64,000 nt of DNA, taken from contig JAGXHW010000006.1 of the NCBI GenBank assembly GCA_024635995.1, positions 62,001 through 126,000 on the forward strand, written 5' to 3'. This document shows positions 8,113 through 17,248 of the stretch, piece by piece. The translations under genes were made by a program, and so were the position numbers. Numbering within the stretch: the first letter of the stretch is position 1; every line of letters begins with the position of its first letter. The DNA is from Clostridiaceae bacterium (GTDB taxonomy: Bacteria; Bacillota; Clostridia; Peptostreptococcales; Tindalliaceae). The notes beneath the pieces are model-generated. The model made no database searches, had not been told where the DNA came from, and saw only the letters and a program-made list of their open reading frames with translations.

Positions 8113-9063
8113 CTACTGTTCCATCACCCCAACAACCCTTTTAATCTCCTGTTCCCGAGGTTTTTCATGATCAATGAGCAACCAATGAGCCTCAGGCCAT
8201 TTCTTAAACCAGGTAAGTTGTCGTTTGGCATACCTTCTGGAGTTGCGTTTAATGATCTCCACAGATTCCTCATACCCTATTTCACCTAAAATATAACGAA
8301 ACATTTCTTTATATCCTACAGCCTGCATGGATGGCAACTGAAAATCATAGCCGTGTTGCATTAACTGCTTCACTTCATCCTCTAAACCTTGTGCAAGCAT
8401 TGTATCAACCCGCTGGTTGATCCGATGGTAAAGTGATTGACGGTTTTCGTGGAGGACAAAGGTACAAAAATCATAGTCAGTGTTCTGAGCCAGAGGCCTT
8501 GATAAATCCTTTACACCTTCATCGGCAGTAAGAATGACCTCCAAAGCACGAATCACACGTTTTACATTATTGGGGTGTATTCTTTCAGCAGCGGCAACGT
8601 CCAGTTTGACCAACTGTTGATGCATATAATCTGCTCCTTTTTCAACAGCGTCTGCCACCAGTTTTTGCCGCAGGTTTTTATCCATCTCAACCTCAGTAAA
8701 ATCCAATTGATACAGCAACGAATGCAGGTATAACCCTGTACCACCAATCACAATGGGTACTGCATTTCTGCCATGAATTTCTTCTATCAGTTCAAACGCT
8801 TTTTCCTGAAAATCCACAACAGTAAAGCGCTGGTCAGGGTCTAAAAAATCCATCAGGTGATGACGGATCCCCTGCTTCTCTTCAGATGTTGGCTTTGCTG
8901 TGCCAATGTCCATGTGCCGGTATATTTGCATTGAATCAGCAGAGATAATTTCACCATTAAGATGTTGGGCCAACTGTATACTTGCTGCTGTTTTACCCAC
9001 CGCTGTGGGACCGGTGATGATGAATACCCTGGGTTTTTGAAGGTTTGTCTCTTGGCTGCTCAT
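8113..9063 (-). CDS. miaA: tRNA dimethylallyltransferase
   Basis: MiaA transfers the dimethylallyl group of DMAPP to N6 of A37 in tRNAs reading UNN codons; MiaB then methylthiolates the product. The P-loop GPTAVGKT lies at residues 18-25. The DSMQIYRHMDIGTAKP and GGTGLYLHSLLY motifs and the C-terminal RRYAKRQLTWFKKW are all typical. ATG at 9063 is chosen because AAAGGAA lies nine bases before it; an ATG nine codons earlier has no binding site. The length is 316 residues, normal for the family. It lies between mutL and hfq. Confidence 0.96.
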   Translation of the reverse strand: MSSQETNLQKPRVFIITGPTAVGKTAASIQLAQHLNGEIISADSMQIYRHMDIGTAKPTSEEKQGIRHHLMDFLDPDQRFTVVDFQEKAFELIEEIHGRNAVPIVIGGTGLYLHSLLYQLDFTEVEMDKNLRQKLVADAVEKGADYMHQQLVKLDVAAAERIHPNNVKRVIRALEVILTADEGVKDLSRPLAQNTDYDFCTFVLHENRQSLYHRINQRVDTMLAQGLEDEVKQLMQHGYDFQLPSMQAVGYKEMFRYILGEIGYEESVEIIKRNSRRYAKRQLTWFKKWPEAHWLLIDHEKPREQEIKRVVGVMEQ

Positions 9064-9114
9064 CTCATCACATTCCTTTTCATGGCCCATTAAGAGTATT
9101 GAGTACTGGGTGAT

Positions 9115-11172
9115 TTACACCCGCTTAAACAGTTTTTCAAGGTCATAATCGCGTATTTGCAGCACTATGGGACGTCCGTGGGGGCAGGTAAGCGGTACTT
9201 GTATGTGGGTCATTTGTTCCAGCAATGCGTTGATTTCAGTGGCCATTAAGCTGTCATGGGCTTTAATGGCATAGCGGCATGCTTTTCGAATCAGTTTTTC
9301 CATTGGCAAGGTTGCCCCAGACCATTCCTGTTCAATGAGTTCATCCATTAATTGTTGAAGAAATTCATGGTGAGCCGGCATTCCCAAATGATAAGGTACA
9401 CCCATCAATCTGATGGCCTGGTGACCAAAGGGTTCTATGATAAACCCCATTTGTCTGAAGATGTCTTCATGCACCCGGAACCATTCCATCTCAGCCAATG
9501 ACAATTCGACAATCTGTCCATCCATGATCTCCTGGATCTCCACTGCACCTTTTCGAACATCCGCCAATAGCTGATCGTACACCACCCGTTCGTGGGCAGC
9601 GTGCTGGTCCACCAGGTAAAGCACTAACCCTGATTCCAGTATGATATAGGTTTTGAAGGCCTGTCCCACGATTTTATAATTTCGCTGTTTCAGTATGTTT
9701 TCCAGAAATGCCAGTTGCGACATGTGTTCAACAGAAAGTGACTGTTGCTGTTTTTGAACCTTGTCCCTGTTGATTGAAGTAATTGATGTCGTGTCATCTG
9801 TCAATATTCCGGGCACATCAGAGATAAATTCAGCACGATACTCTGAGTTGGATTCATAATATTGATGTTTTTCTTCTTCAGACACTACACCAGGTGATAC
9901 ATCGGTATCATTGTTGTACTCCCATGAACGCTGGTTTGCGTTTCTTTGTTTAATGTTTTCTTCAATGTTCATTTGTTCATCAATCAATAAATCTTCGGTC
10001 TTATCCTGGGTCTTATTTTCATGCATATTTATAATCTTATCTTCATTGCTTGTAATTATTTGATTTTCTTCTTGCTTTAGCCCTTCAAGCCTTCTTCTTT
10101 CTTCAACCATTTTCAGTTCGGTGGCGGTGGGGCCAATACCCAACCCACCTACTGACACAATCTCAGTGTTTTTTTTCAGCCCCTGTTGCACATAATCCAA
10201 CAGTACTTCTTCCATCCAATGAGGCTCCTGAAATTTAATGGAGGTCTTGGATGGATGTACATTAACATCCAGCAGCTCTGGAGAAATGATAACATAGAGT
10301 ATACCAACAGGAAATTTTCTCACCATAACAGCGCCTTCATAGGCCCGTTCAAAGGCATGGGTCAACACTTCATTCCTGACACTTCTTCCATTAACAAAAA
10401 AGACCTGGTAATTTCTATTTCCCCGGCTACTATGGGGTTGTCCAATTAATCCGCTGATGGTGATGAAATAATCATCCTTATGATACGTCTTTTCTTCGAC
10501 CACCATCAGTCCATGTGCCAGTTCAGAGGGAAATATTGACATGACTGTCTGGGTTGGATCAGTACTTTTGCGTGTGGTTAACATAATACTATTATTGTTA
10601 ATATACTGAAATGAAATATCCGTTCTGCTGAGTGCCAGCCTTGTCAGCATCTCTGTAATGCGGGACGTTTCTGCGCCATCGCTTTTCATAAACTTTAAAC
10701 GGGCGGGGGTTTGATAAAATAAATCCCTGACAGTAATTCTTGTTCCTTCAGGGCATCCTGTTTCTTCCAATGTCTGTAGGCGTCCATTTTCAAAGATGGC
10801 TTTATAGCCTACAAGGCTGTCTTCTGCCCTTGTCTGCACTTCAACCCGTGACACAGCTGCTATGCTGGCCAGGGCTTCCCCACGGAATCCCAGGGTGTGA
10901 ATATGCTGCAAGTCATCAATGGTTCTTAGTTTGGAAGTGGTATGTGGGAGAAAAGCAGTTTTAATCTGATTTCCCGGGATTCCTATCCCGTTATCAGTGA
11001 CAGCAATCAGGCTTTTACCTCCGTTCACAATCTCAACCCTGATCTCAGTGGCCTGGGCGTCAATGGCGTTTTCCACCAGTTCTTTAACGGCAGAAAATGG
11101 CCCTTCAATGACTTCACCGGCAGCGATCTGATTGATTAGCTGTACATTCAAGGGTTTAATGTCATGCTTCAT
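9115..11172 (-). CDS. mutL: DNA mismatch repair protein MutL
   Basis: MutL couples mismatch recognition by MutS to strand incision. The N-terminal GHKL ATPase has VKELVENAIDA, TDNGIGI and GFRGEALASI. The C-terminal domain carries the endonuclease-type motif DQHAAHERV at 522-530, with ACRYAI and CPHGRP further on, so this MutL probably nicks DNA itself, as in bacteria lacking MutH. A long polar linker rich in Asn, Glu and Gln covers about residues 345-480. The first conserved box reads GEVIEGPFSAVKE where most MutL proteins have GEVVERPASVVKE, so the usual Arg is Gly. AAGGAGG precedes the start, and the ATG overlaps the mutS stop by four bases. Confidence 0.96.
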   Translation of the reverse strand: MKHDIKPLNVQLINQIAAGEVIEGPFSAVKELVENAIDAQATEIRVEIVNGGKSLIAVTDNGIGIPGNQIKTAFLPHTTSKLRTIDDLQHIHTLGFRGEALASIAAVSRVEVQTRAEDSLVGYKAIFENGRLQTLEETGCPEGTRITVRDLFYQTPARLKFMKSDGAETSRITEMLTRLALSRTDISFQYINNNSIMLTTRKSTDPTQTVMSIFPSELAHGLMVVEEKTYHKDDYFITISGLIGQPHSSRGNRNYQVFFVNGRSVRNEVLTHAFERAYEGAVMVRKFPVGILYVIISPELLDVNVHPSKTSIKFQEPHWMEEVLLDYVQQGLKKNTEIVSVGGLGIGPTATELKMVEERRRLEGLKQEENQIITSNEDKIINMHENKTQDKTEDLLIDEQMNIEENIKQRNANQRSWEYNNDTDVSPGVVSEEEKHQYYESNSEYRAEFISDVPGILTDDTTSITSINRDKVQKQQQSLSVEHMSQLAFLENILKQRNYKIVGQAFKTYIILESGLVLYLVDQHAAHERVVYDQLLADVRKGAVEIQEIMDGQIVELSLAEMEWFRVHEDIFRQMGFIIEPFGHQAIRLMGVPYHLGMPAHHEFLQQLMDELIEQEWSGATLPMEKLIRKACRYAIKAHDSLMATEINALLEQMTHIQVPLTCPHGRPIVLQIRDYDLEKLFKRV

Positions 11173-13928
11173 CTGTCTGCCTCCTTCTTACCAACCACTG
11201 GCTGTTGATGTTGTAACAGATGGTCTTTTGCATCCTGTTGCAGTTCATATAGTTTATTGAGGGCTTCCAGGGGTGTCATGGTCATCACGTCCATTTGCTG
11301 TATATGGTTGATAAAACGCCTGTATTGAGCCATTTGACCGCCACGTTCTGTATCAAGTAACGACACTGCTTCCTCATTTTCATCAGTTACAGTAGGGGCT
11401 GTCAGTGAGGGATTCTTATTGACTCCCTGGGCTGGCTGAAGGTTTTTTCGTTCATCAAAAAGTTGAATGGGTTCCTGTTGACCGTGATGCTGATTTTCCA
11501 GGGAATGAAGTATTTCCCTGGCTTCACGGAGAACAGCTTCCGGCAAGCCTGCCAATTTGGCAACCTGAATGCCATAGCTCTTATCACTAGTACCTTCCAC
11601 CACTTTACGCAAAAAGATAATGTCATGACGTTTTTCCTTCACAGCTGCTTTGTAGTTTGCCACACCCGGCAGGCTGTCTTCCAGCTCCGTTAATTCGTGA
11701 TAATGAGTGGAAAACAAGGTTTTTGCTCCGATCTGCTGATGAATGTAATCAATCACCGACCAGGCAATGCTAAGGCCATCATAAGTACTGGTACCCCGAC
11801 CCACTTCATCCAGGATAATCAAGCTTTTATCCGTGGCCGCTCTAAGGATGGCGGAAACCTCACTCATTTCAACCATAAAAGTACTGCGTCCCTGTGATAA
11901 GTCATCGCTGGCGCCAATACGTGTAAAAAGACGGTCAACCACACCCAGATGAGCCATGTCAGCAGGCACATAGGATCCCATTTGTGCCATGAGAACAATG
12001 AGAGCAACTTGGCGCATGTACGTGGATTTGCCAGCCATGTTTGGTCCGGTGATCAAGTGAATATACTCTTGCTCCTGGTAAATTTCTGTGTCATTGGGAA
12101 TAAACAATTCGTCCCGCAGTGTTTTTTCCACAACGGCATGACGACCATTTTTAATGATGATGTGAGGCTCTTCCGTCATCACAGGTCTTTGATAGCGGTT
12201 CTGAAAAGCCGTTTCTGCCAGTGCCGACAACACATCCACTGCTGCAATTGACCTAGCTGTTCGTTGCAGTGCAGGGATGTATCCTTTGATGGTGTCTCTC
12301 ACATCAAGAAAGACCTCATTTTCCAACTGATTTGACCGCTCTTCAGCGCCCAGAATCTTCGCTTCCAATTCTTTCAGATGATCGGTAATATATCGTTCAC
12401 AGTTGGCCAGGGTCTGTTTACGCTGGTAACGCTCTGGCACCATGTCCATATTAGATTTTGTCACTTCAATATAATAACCAAAAACCCTGTTATAGCCAGT
12501 TTTTAGATTTTTGATGCCTGTTGATTCACGCTCTTTTTTCTCGTAATCGGCAATCCAATATTTTCCGTCCCTGGAGGCACTACGCAACTCATCAATTTCC
12601 TCATGATATCCCAGACGAATGACGCCTCCTTCTTTTACACTAAGAGGTGCATCCTCATCGATGGCTTTCTCAAGTAATTCAATTAAACTTTTCTGAGGAT
12701 CCATTTCATTTACATGTTTTTCAACTAAGACACAATTTGCTTCGTCTTTCAGAAAATGCCGTATGTCCCTTACATTAACCAAGGTTTGCTTCAAGGCCAG
12801 AAGATCTCTGGGGTTTGCTGTCTGAAAGGCAACTTTTCCAACCAACCTCTCTAAATCATACACAGTCTGGAGTGATTTTCGGACCTCACCCCGCACCAGG
12901 GGATGATCCAAAAAGTAAGTCACCGCATCCAACCGTTGGTTGATACCGACCCGGTCAATCAGGGGTTCTTCCAACCACCGTTTCATCAGGCGTCCGCCCA
13001 TGGCTGTTTTCGTTTTATCCAACACCCACAGCAAAGAACCCTTACGTTGTTTGTCACGTAAGGTCTCTGTCAACTCCATGTTTTGCCGTGTGTGTAAATC
13101 CAGCGTCATGTTTTGTTGTTGGCCAATGAGATTTATTTCGTTGATATGATCCAGCGTTCTTTTTTGAGTGGCTTCCAGATAAACATAGAGGGTACCCAAG
13201 GCATGTAGGGCTGTCGAGCTAAGAGCTTGCAATGTCAATTGCGTTTGCTGGTTTTTAAAATGTTCCTTCAGCAATGTTGGTGTGTCAATTTCAGTTGGTT
13301 CATAGGGCTCAGCATTGGTCAGGTAAATACCCATTTTTTTCAGCCATCTCGAAAGTTTGGGTTCACCCTTCAACACAGCATCACTGACCAACACCTCGCC
13401 AGGATGAATTCTGCCAATTTCATCAAGCAAAGATTCCAGCAATGCGTCTTCATGGGTGGAAGAGTTGTGGTTCTTCACATACAGTTCACCCGTGGACAGG
13501 TCTGTGTACACCAGGCTCCATCCCCCAGGCTCCAGGGAAAGGGCTGCCAGGTAATGGTTCTGGTTTTCCTGAAGCAGCTGAGAACCGATGATAGTGCCCG
13601 GTGTGATCACCCTCACCACTTCACGCCGAACAATGCCTGTGGCGACCGATGGGTCTTCAGTCTGTTCGCAGATAGCTACTTTATAGCCTTTTTTTATCAG
13701 TTTATCGATGTAATTTTGAGCAGAATGATGGGGTACCCCGCACATGGGGGCTCTTTCATTTTGACCGCTGCTTCGACCTGTCAGAGTAATTTCAAGTTCT
13801 CTGGAGGCAGTGATCGCATCATCAAAGAACAATTCATAAAAATCTCCCAGCCGGTAAAATAACAGTGTGTCTTTGTATGCTGACTTGATCTTTTGGTATT
13901 GTTGCATCATTGGTGTTAATCCTGACAC
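11169..13928 (-). CDS. mutS: DNA mismatch repair protein MutS
   Basis: MutS recognises mismatches and small loops and slides on DNA as an ATP-bound clamp. The start LTPMMQQYQKIK and the mismatch-contacting region LLFYRLGDFYELFFDDA are present. The ATPase has Walker A GPNMAGKSTYM, Walker B LIILDEVGRGTSTYDG and the dimer motif FSTHYHELTEL. GTG at 13928 is preferred because GGGGAG lies eight bases upstream, giving 919 residues. It overlaps the end of miaB by 13 bases and mutL by four, so the three are tightly coupled. Confidence 0.97.
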   Translation of the reverse strand: MSGLTPMMQQYQKIKSAYKDTLLFYRLGDFYELFFDDAITASRELEITLTGRSSGQNERAPMCGVPHHSAQNYIDKLIKKGYKVAICEQTEDPSVATGIVRREVVRVITPGTIIGSQLLQENQNHYLAALSLEPGGWSLVYTDLSTGELYVKNHNSSTHEDALLESLLDEIGRIHPGEVLVSDAVLKGEPKLSRWLKKMGIYLTNAEPYEPTEIDTPTLLKEHFKNQQTQLTLQALSSTALHALGTLYVYLEATQKRTLDHINEINLIGQQQNMTLDLHTRQNMELTETLRDKQRKGSLLWVLDKTKTAMGGRLMKRWLEEPLIDRVGINQRLDAVTYFLDHPLVRGEVRKSLQTVYDLERLVGKVAFQTANPRDLLALKQTLVNVRDIRHFLKDEANCVLVEKHVNEMDPQKSLIELLEKAIDEDAPLSVKEGGVIRLGYHEEIDELRSASRDGKYWIADYEKKERESTGIKNLKTGYNRVFGYYIEVTKSNMDMVPERYQRKQTLANCERYITDHLKELEAKILGAEERSNQLENEVFLDVRDTIKGYIPALQRTARSIAAVDVLSALAETAFQNRYQRPVMTEEPHIIIKNGRHAVVEKTLRDELFIPNDTEIYQEQEYIHLITGPNMAGKSTYMRQVALIVLMAQMGSYVPADMAHLGVVDRLFTRIGASDDLSQGRSTFMVEMSEVSAILRAATDKSLIILDEVGRGTSTYDGLSIAWSVIDYIHQQIGAKTLFSTHYHELTELEDSLPGVANYKAAVKEKRHDIIFLRKVVEGTSDKSYGIQVAKLAGLPEAVLREAREILHSLENQHHGQQEPIQLFDERKNLQPAQGVNKNPSLTAPTVTDENEEAVSLLDTERGGQMAQYRRFINHIQQMDVMTMTPLEALNKLYELQQDAKDHLLQHQQPVVGKKEADR

Positions 13929-15264
13929 AAGGAACACTCCCCAAGTAGTGAAAAAGTTTTAGCATTAGTAATTGTCACTGGCACGATGGACCCTATCCAT
14001 TCCTGTTTTCCTTCAAAATTAACCAATTTATGGCCTTCAGTACGTCCTGCCAATCGGTTTGAATTGTTTTTACTTACACCTTCTACCAGTACGGGCAAGG
14101 TTTCACCGATCAGTCTGAGATTATTGGCAAGGCCTACCTGATTCACAGTTTCAACCAATTTGTTAAAGCGCTTCATTTTATCTTCTTCACTCACCTGATG
14201 AGTCATTGTAGCTGCTGGTGTACCCGTACGTATGGAGTAAAGGAAGGTAAAGGCTGAATCAAAACCCACCTGTTTGATCAAGTCCAGGGTATCTTCAAAA
14301 TCAGCATCCGTTTCACCCGGAAAACCGACGATAATATCAGTGGAGATGGCCACATCAGGCAATTTTGATTTTAACAAGTTGATTTTTTCCAAGTAAGCTT
14401 CACGGGTGTATCTTCTGTTCATTTCTTTTAACACTTTGTTATTTCCTGCTTGAACAGGTAAGTGTAAGTGATTGCATACTTTATCCAGATTGGCCATGGC
14501 ATCCATCAGTTTTTCCGATAAATCAGCAGGATGGGATGTCATGAACCTGATTCGTTCAATGCCTGGTATTTCATTGATTAAGGAAAGAAGGTCAGCAAAA
14601 TCCATTGTCTGTTCCAGGGTTTTTCCATAGGAATTAACGTTTTGGCCCAGTAATGTTACTTCGATGGTGCCCTGTTCAGCCAATTCTTTGATTTCTTCCA
14701 AAATTTTCTCTGGTTCACGGCTTCGTTCCCGTCCCCTTGTATAGGGCACAATGCAGTAAGAACAAAAGTTATTGCAACCATACATGATGTTCACAAAAGC
14801 TTTGGCGGTGTACTTGCGTTGTACAGGCAGGTCTTCAGCTATTTCTTCCTCATTGTCCCACACTTCCACCAACAAGCCTTCCATGCAATGGGCATTGGCC
14901 AAGAGTTCAGGAAAGCGATGCAGGTTATGAGTACCAAAAACCAAATCAACAAAGGGGTAAGACTTTTGATCTTTTCAACAACATGTTTTTGTTGCATCAT
15001 ACAACCACAGATGGCCAGAATTATGTCCGGATTTTTTTCTTTTAAATGCTTTAATTCTCCCAGATTACCATACACTTTTAATTCAGCATTTTCTCTGACA
15101 CAGCAAGTGTTCAGTATGATCAAGTCTGCTTCTTCACTGAGATCTGTTTCAAGGTAATTCATTTGCCCCAGCATGGCAGATAATTTTTCCGAGTCATGTT
15201 CATTCATTTGGCAACCGTATGTTTTAATCATAAAGGTTTTACCACTGTTTACTTCTTTATTCAT
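13916..15264 (-). pseudogene. miaB: tRNA-2-methylthio-N6-dimethylallyladenosine synthase, interrupted by a frameshift
   Basis: MiaB is a radical-SAM enzyme that adds a methylthio group to the i6A37 made by MiaA. The 5' part (15264 to about 14967) carries the N-terminal iron-sulfur domain with [12 protein letters not shown] and [15 protein letters not shown]. The 3' part continues from about 14967 to 13916 with [12 protein letters not shown], the cluster motif CNNFCSYCIVPYTRGRERS and a C-terminal TRAM domain. The two parts lie in different frames, joined at a run of four A on the - strand (14964-14967); one additional A would restore KIKKSYPFVD and a full-length enzyme. No other damage is seen, so this may be an assembly error, a very recent mutation or, less likely, recoding. 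Out of frame the 5' part runs on to a stop at 14839. Confidence 0.85.
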
Positions 15265-15293
15265 TCAATAACGCACCTTTCTTTAAACAGTTC

Positions 15294-15512
15294 TTACGTT
15301 ACATTGTACCTTATTTTGTGCACCTTCGAAAGGCCACCACATAAATAACCCCCCGGCTCAATGTCATGAACCAGGGGACTTATTAATTTATTCATGTGGT
15401 TGCGGGTAATTAAAGATTCGATACGACGTTTCATCTGTCTTTCCTTGTAGCTGGAAAGATCAATTACCATTAGCTTGTAAATTCGTTCTTTAAACGCTTC
15501 GTATCCTTCCAT
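15294..15512 (-). pseudogene. Truncated CheR-like N-terminal fragment
   Basis: The first 40 or so residues, with YEAFKERIYKLMVIDLSSY followed by KERQMKRRIESLITRN, resemble the N-terminal helical domain of the chemotaxis methyltransferase CheR. The resemblance stops there and the reading frame ends after about 70 residues, so the whole SAM-binding catalytic domain is absent. ATG at 15512 has AAGGTG six bases upstream. The 3' part overlaps an imperfect inverted repeat (CCACAT at 15337-15342 with ATGTGG at 15394-15399). It lies between rpsA and miaB with no chemotaxis gene in the window. A functional small protein retaining only the regulatory domain cannot be excluded. Confidence 0.6.
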
Positions 15513-15527
15513 GGATCGCACCTTCGA

Positions 15528-17123
15528 TTAGGCTTGTTCTTCTTTCTTTTCTTCCTCTTCTTCATCTTCCACTGGTGTTTCTACGGGCTCTTCCTCAACC
15601 GTTTCAACTACATCTTCTTCAACAACTTCAGGCTCTTCTTCAACAACTTCAGGTTCTTCTTCAACAACTTCAGGTTCTTCGACAGCTGCTTCAGGCTCTT
15701 CGACTGCAGCTTCAGGCTCTTCGACTGCAGCTTCAGGCTCTTCTTCAACCACTTCAGGCTCTTCTTCAACCACTTCAGGCTCTTCTTCAACCACTTCAGG
15801 TTCTTCTTCAACCACTTCAGGTTCTTCTTCAACCACTTCAGGTTCTTCAACCACTTCAGGCTCTTCTTCAACTGTTTCGGCTTCTTCAACTGCTTCAGCC
15901 TCATCTTCAACTGCTTCTGCTGTTTCGCTTTTAAAAGCGTCTCCCACTGCATCACCAATGGTTACAGGCTTATCTTCATTTTTTTCAACAGCCGCTTCTT
16001 CTGCTTGTACAGCTTCTTCCGCTGCTGTTTTATCCTTTTCAATCGCTGCCATGCTTAAGCTCATACGTTGATCTTCTACATTAATGTCAAGAACCTTAAC
16101 TTCAACTTTCTGACCTTTTTGTAAGACATCAGATGGCTTAGCCACATGTGCTTCACTGATTTGAGATATATGAACCAATCCATCAAGACCTGGCTCAATT
16201 TCTACAAAAGCACCAAAGTCAACCAGGCGAACAACTTCACCTTCGATGATCTCGCCTACCTGGTATTTTTCGCTTGCAACTTTCCATGGTTCTGGCTGGA
16301 TTGATTTTAAGCTTAAGGAAATGCGTTCGCTGGATTCTTCAAAATCAAGCACTTCCACCTTCACATCTTCACCAATGGATAATACATCAGAGGGATGTTT
16401 TACCCGACCCCATGAAAGTTCTGATATATGAATCAGACCATCAATACCACCAATGTCAACAAATGCACCAAAGTTGGTAATTTGCTTAACTTGGCCTTCT
16501 ACAATCTGGCCTTTTTCCAATGTTTTTAAAAGTTCTTTTTTCTTCTGTCCTTTTTCTTCCTGAATAACAGCTTTTCGTGACAAGATAATTTTGCTTCTGC
16601 GACGATCCATTTCGAGAATGCGTACAGTCGCTCTTTGTCCCACGAAAACACTTAAGTCATCAACATATCTGTCTGATAACTGACTGGCAGGAATAAAGCA
16701 TTTGACATTTTTAAAATAGGCAATCATACCGCCTCGCACAACTTCCTTCATTTCCACATCAATGACTTCATCTTTCTCCTGAGCATCTGTCAGTTCAACC
16801 CATTCCTGCATTGCGTCGACTTTTTTGCGGGATAATAACACGTTCCCATCGCCATCATCTACCTGCAGTACACAAACTTCAATTTCATCACCCACAGCAA
16901 AATGACCTGGCATATCAGCTGCCACTTCTTTTGTTACTTCATCGCGAGGAATAATGCCGTCTGATTTATAGCCCAGGTTAACAACTACCTCGTCCTGAGT
17001 CACATTGATCACATGGCCTTTGACAATGTCACCACTGTGCAGGCGTACCATGGTTTTTTCAATTTCTTCCATCATTTCATTCATGCCACTCATTTCATTG
17101 TTCTGATCGTTTTCGGTGCTCAT
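15528..17123 (-). CDS. rpsA: 30S ribosomal protein S1 with a repetitive acidic C-terminal tail
   Basis: S1 helps place mRNA on the 30S subunit. Four S1 (OB-fold) repeats span about residues 25-370; clear landmarks are [56 protein letters not shown] and [29 protein letters not shown] in outline. The remaining 160 or so residues are a low-complexity acidic tail of repeated EEPEVVE and EEPEAAV units. AGGAGG precedes the ATG. ispH-cmk lies 125 bases upstream; in Clostridia these functions are often adjacent or fused. The - strand leader holds a TTTTGTC/GACAAAA hairpin at 17191-17209. Confidence 0.95.
   Translation of the reverse strand: MSTENDQNNEMSGMNEMMEEIEKTMVRLHSGDIVKGHVINVTQDEVVVNLGYKSDGIIPRDEVTKEVAADMPGHFAVGDEIEVCVLQVDDGDGNVLLSRKKVDAMQEWVELTDAQEKDEVIDVEMKEVVRGGMIAYFKNVKCFIPASQLSDRYVDDLSVFVGQRATVRILEMDRRRSKIILSRKAVIQEEKGQKKKELLKTLEKGQIVEGQVKQITNFGAFVDIGGIDGLIHISELSWGRVKHPSDVLSIGEDVKVEVLDFEESSERISLSLKSIQPEPWKVASEKYQVGEIIEGEVVRLVDFGAFVEIEPGLDGLVHISQISEAHVAKPSDVLQKGQKVEVKVLDINVEDQRMSLSMAAIEKDKTAAEEAVQAEEAAVEKNEDKPVTIGDAVGDAFKSETAEAVEDEAEAVEEAETVEEEPEVVEEPEVVEEEPEVVEEEPEVVEEEPEVVEEEPEVVEEEPEAAVEEPEAAVEEPEAAVEEPEVVEEEPEVVEEEPEVVEEDVVETVEEEPVETPVEDEEEEEKKEEQA
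15590..15880 (-). repeat. Tandem coding repeat in the rpsA tail
   Basis: Units of 21 bases encoding EEPEVVE, with variants EEPEAAV, run almost without interruption. On the + strand they read as repeats of tcttcttcaaccacttcaggt with small changes. The near-identity of neighbouring units suggests expansion by slippage or unequal crossing-over. The array makes long open frames in other reading frames that are artefacts. Confidence 0.85.
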
Positions 17124-17248
17124 CCAATTACCTCCTAGGTTAATAATTTCATATGAATCTGTGGTGCTGGTAAAGCGTTATCTAACCACCTTTTGTCTAT
17201 TCGACAAAAAACGCCAGAATCCTTCTATTACTTTAAAAAAAATCAAAA

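Noticed and set aside
14940..14990. Programmed -1 frameshift in miaB
   Set aside because: The slip site would be C AAA AGT with only four A, not a proper heptamer; no downstream pseudoknot was evident, and miaB is not known to use recoding. An indel is simpler.
15590..15880. Possible CRISPR-like array of regular repeats
   Set aside because: The repeats are contiguous 21-base coding units without unique spacers, all in frame with rpsA, and no cas gene is near.
15534..16058. Long + strand open frames rich in Phe, Leu or Arg opposite rpsA
   Set aside because: They are mirror images of the repetitive GAA/GAG codons of the rpsA acidic tail; they lack ribosome binding sites and have extreme composition.
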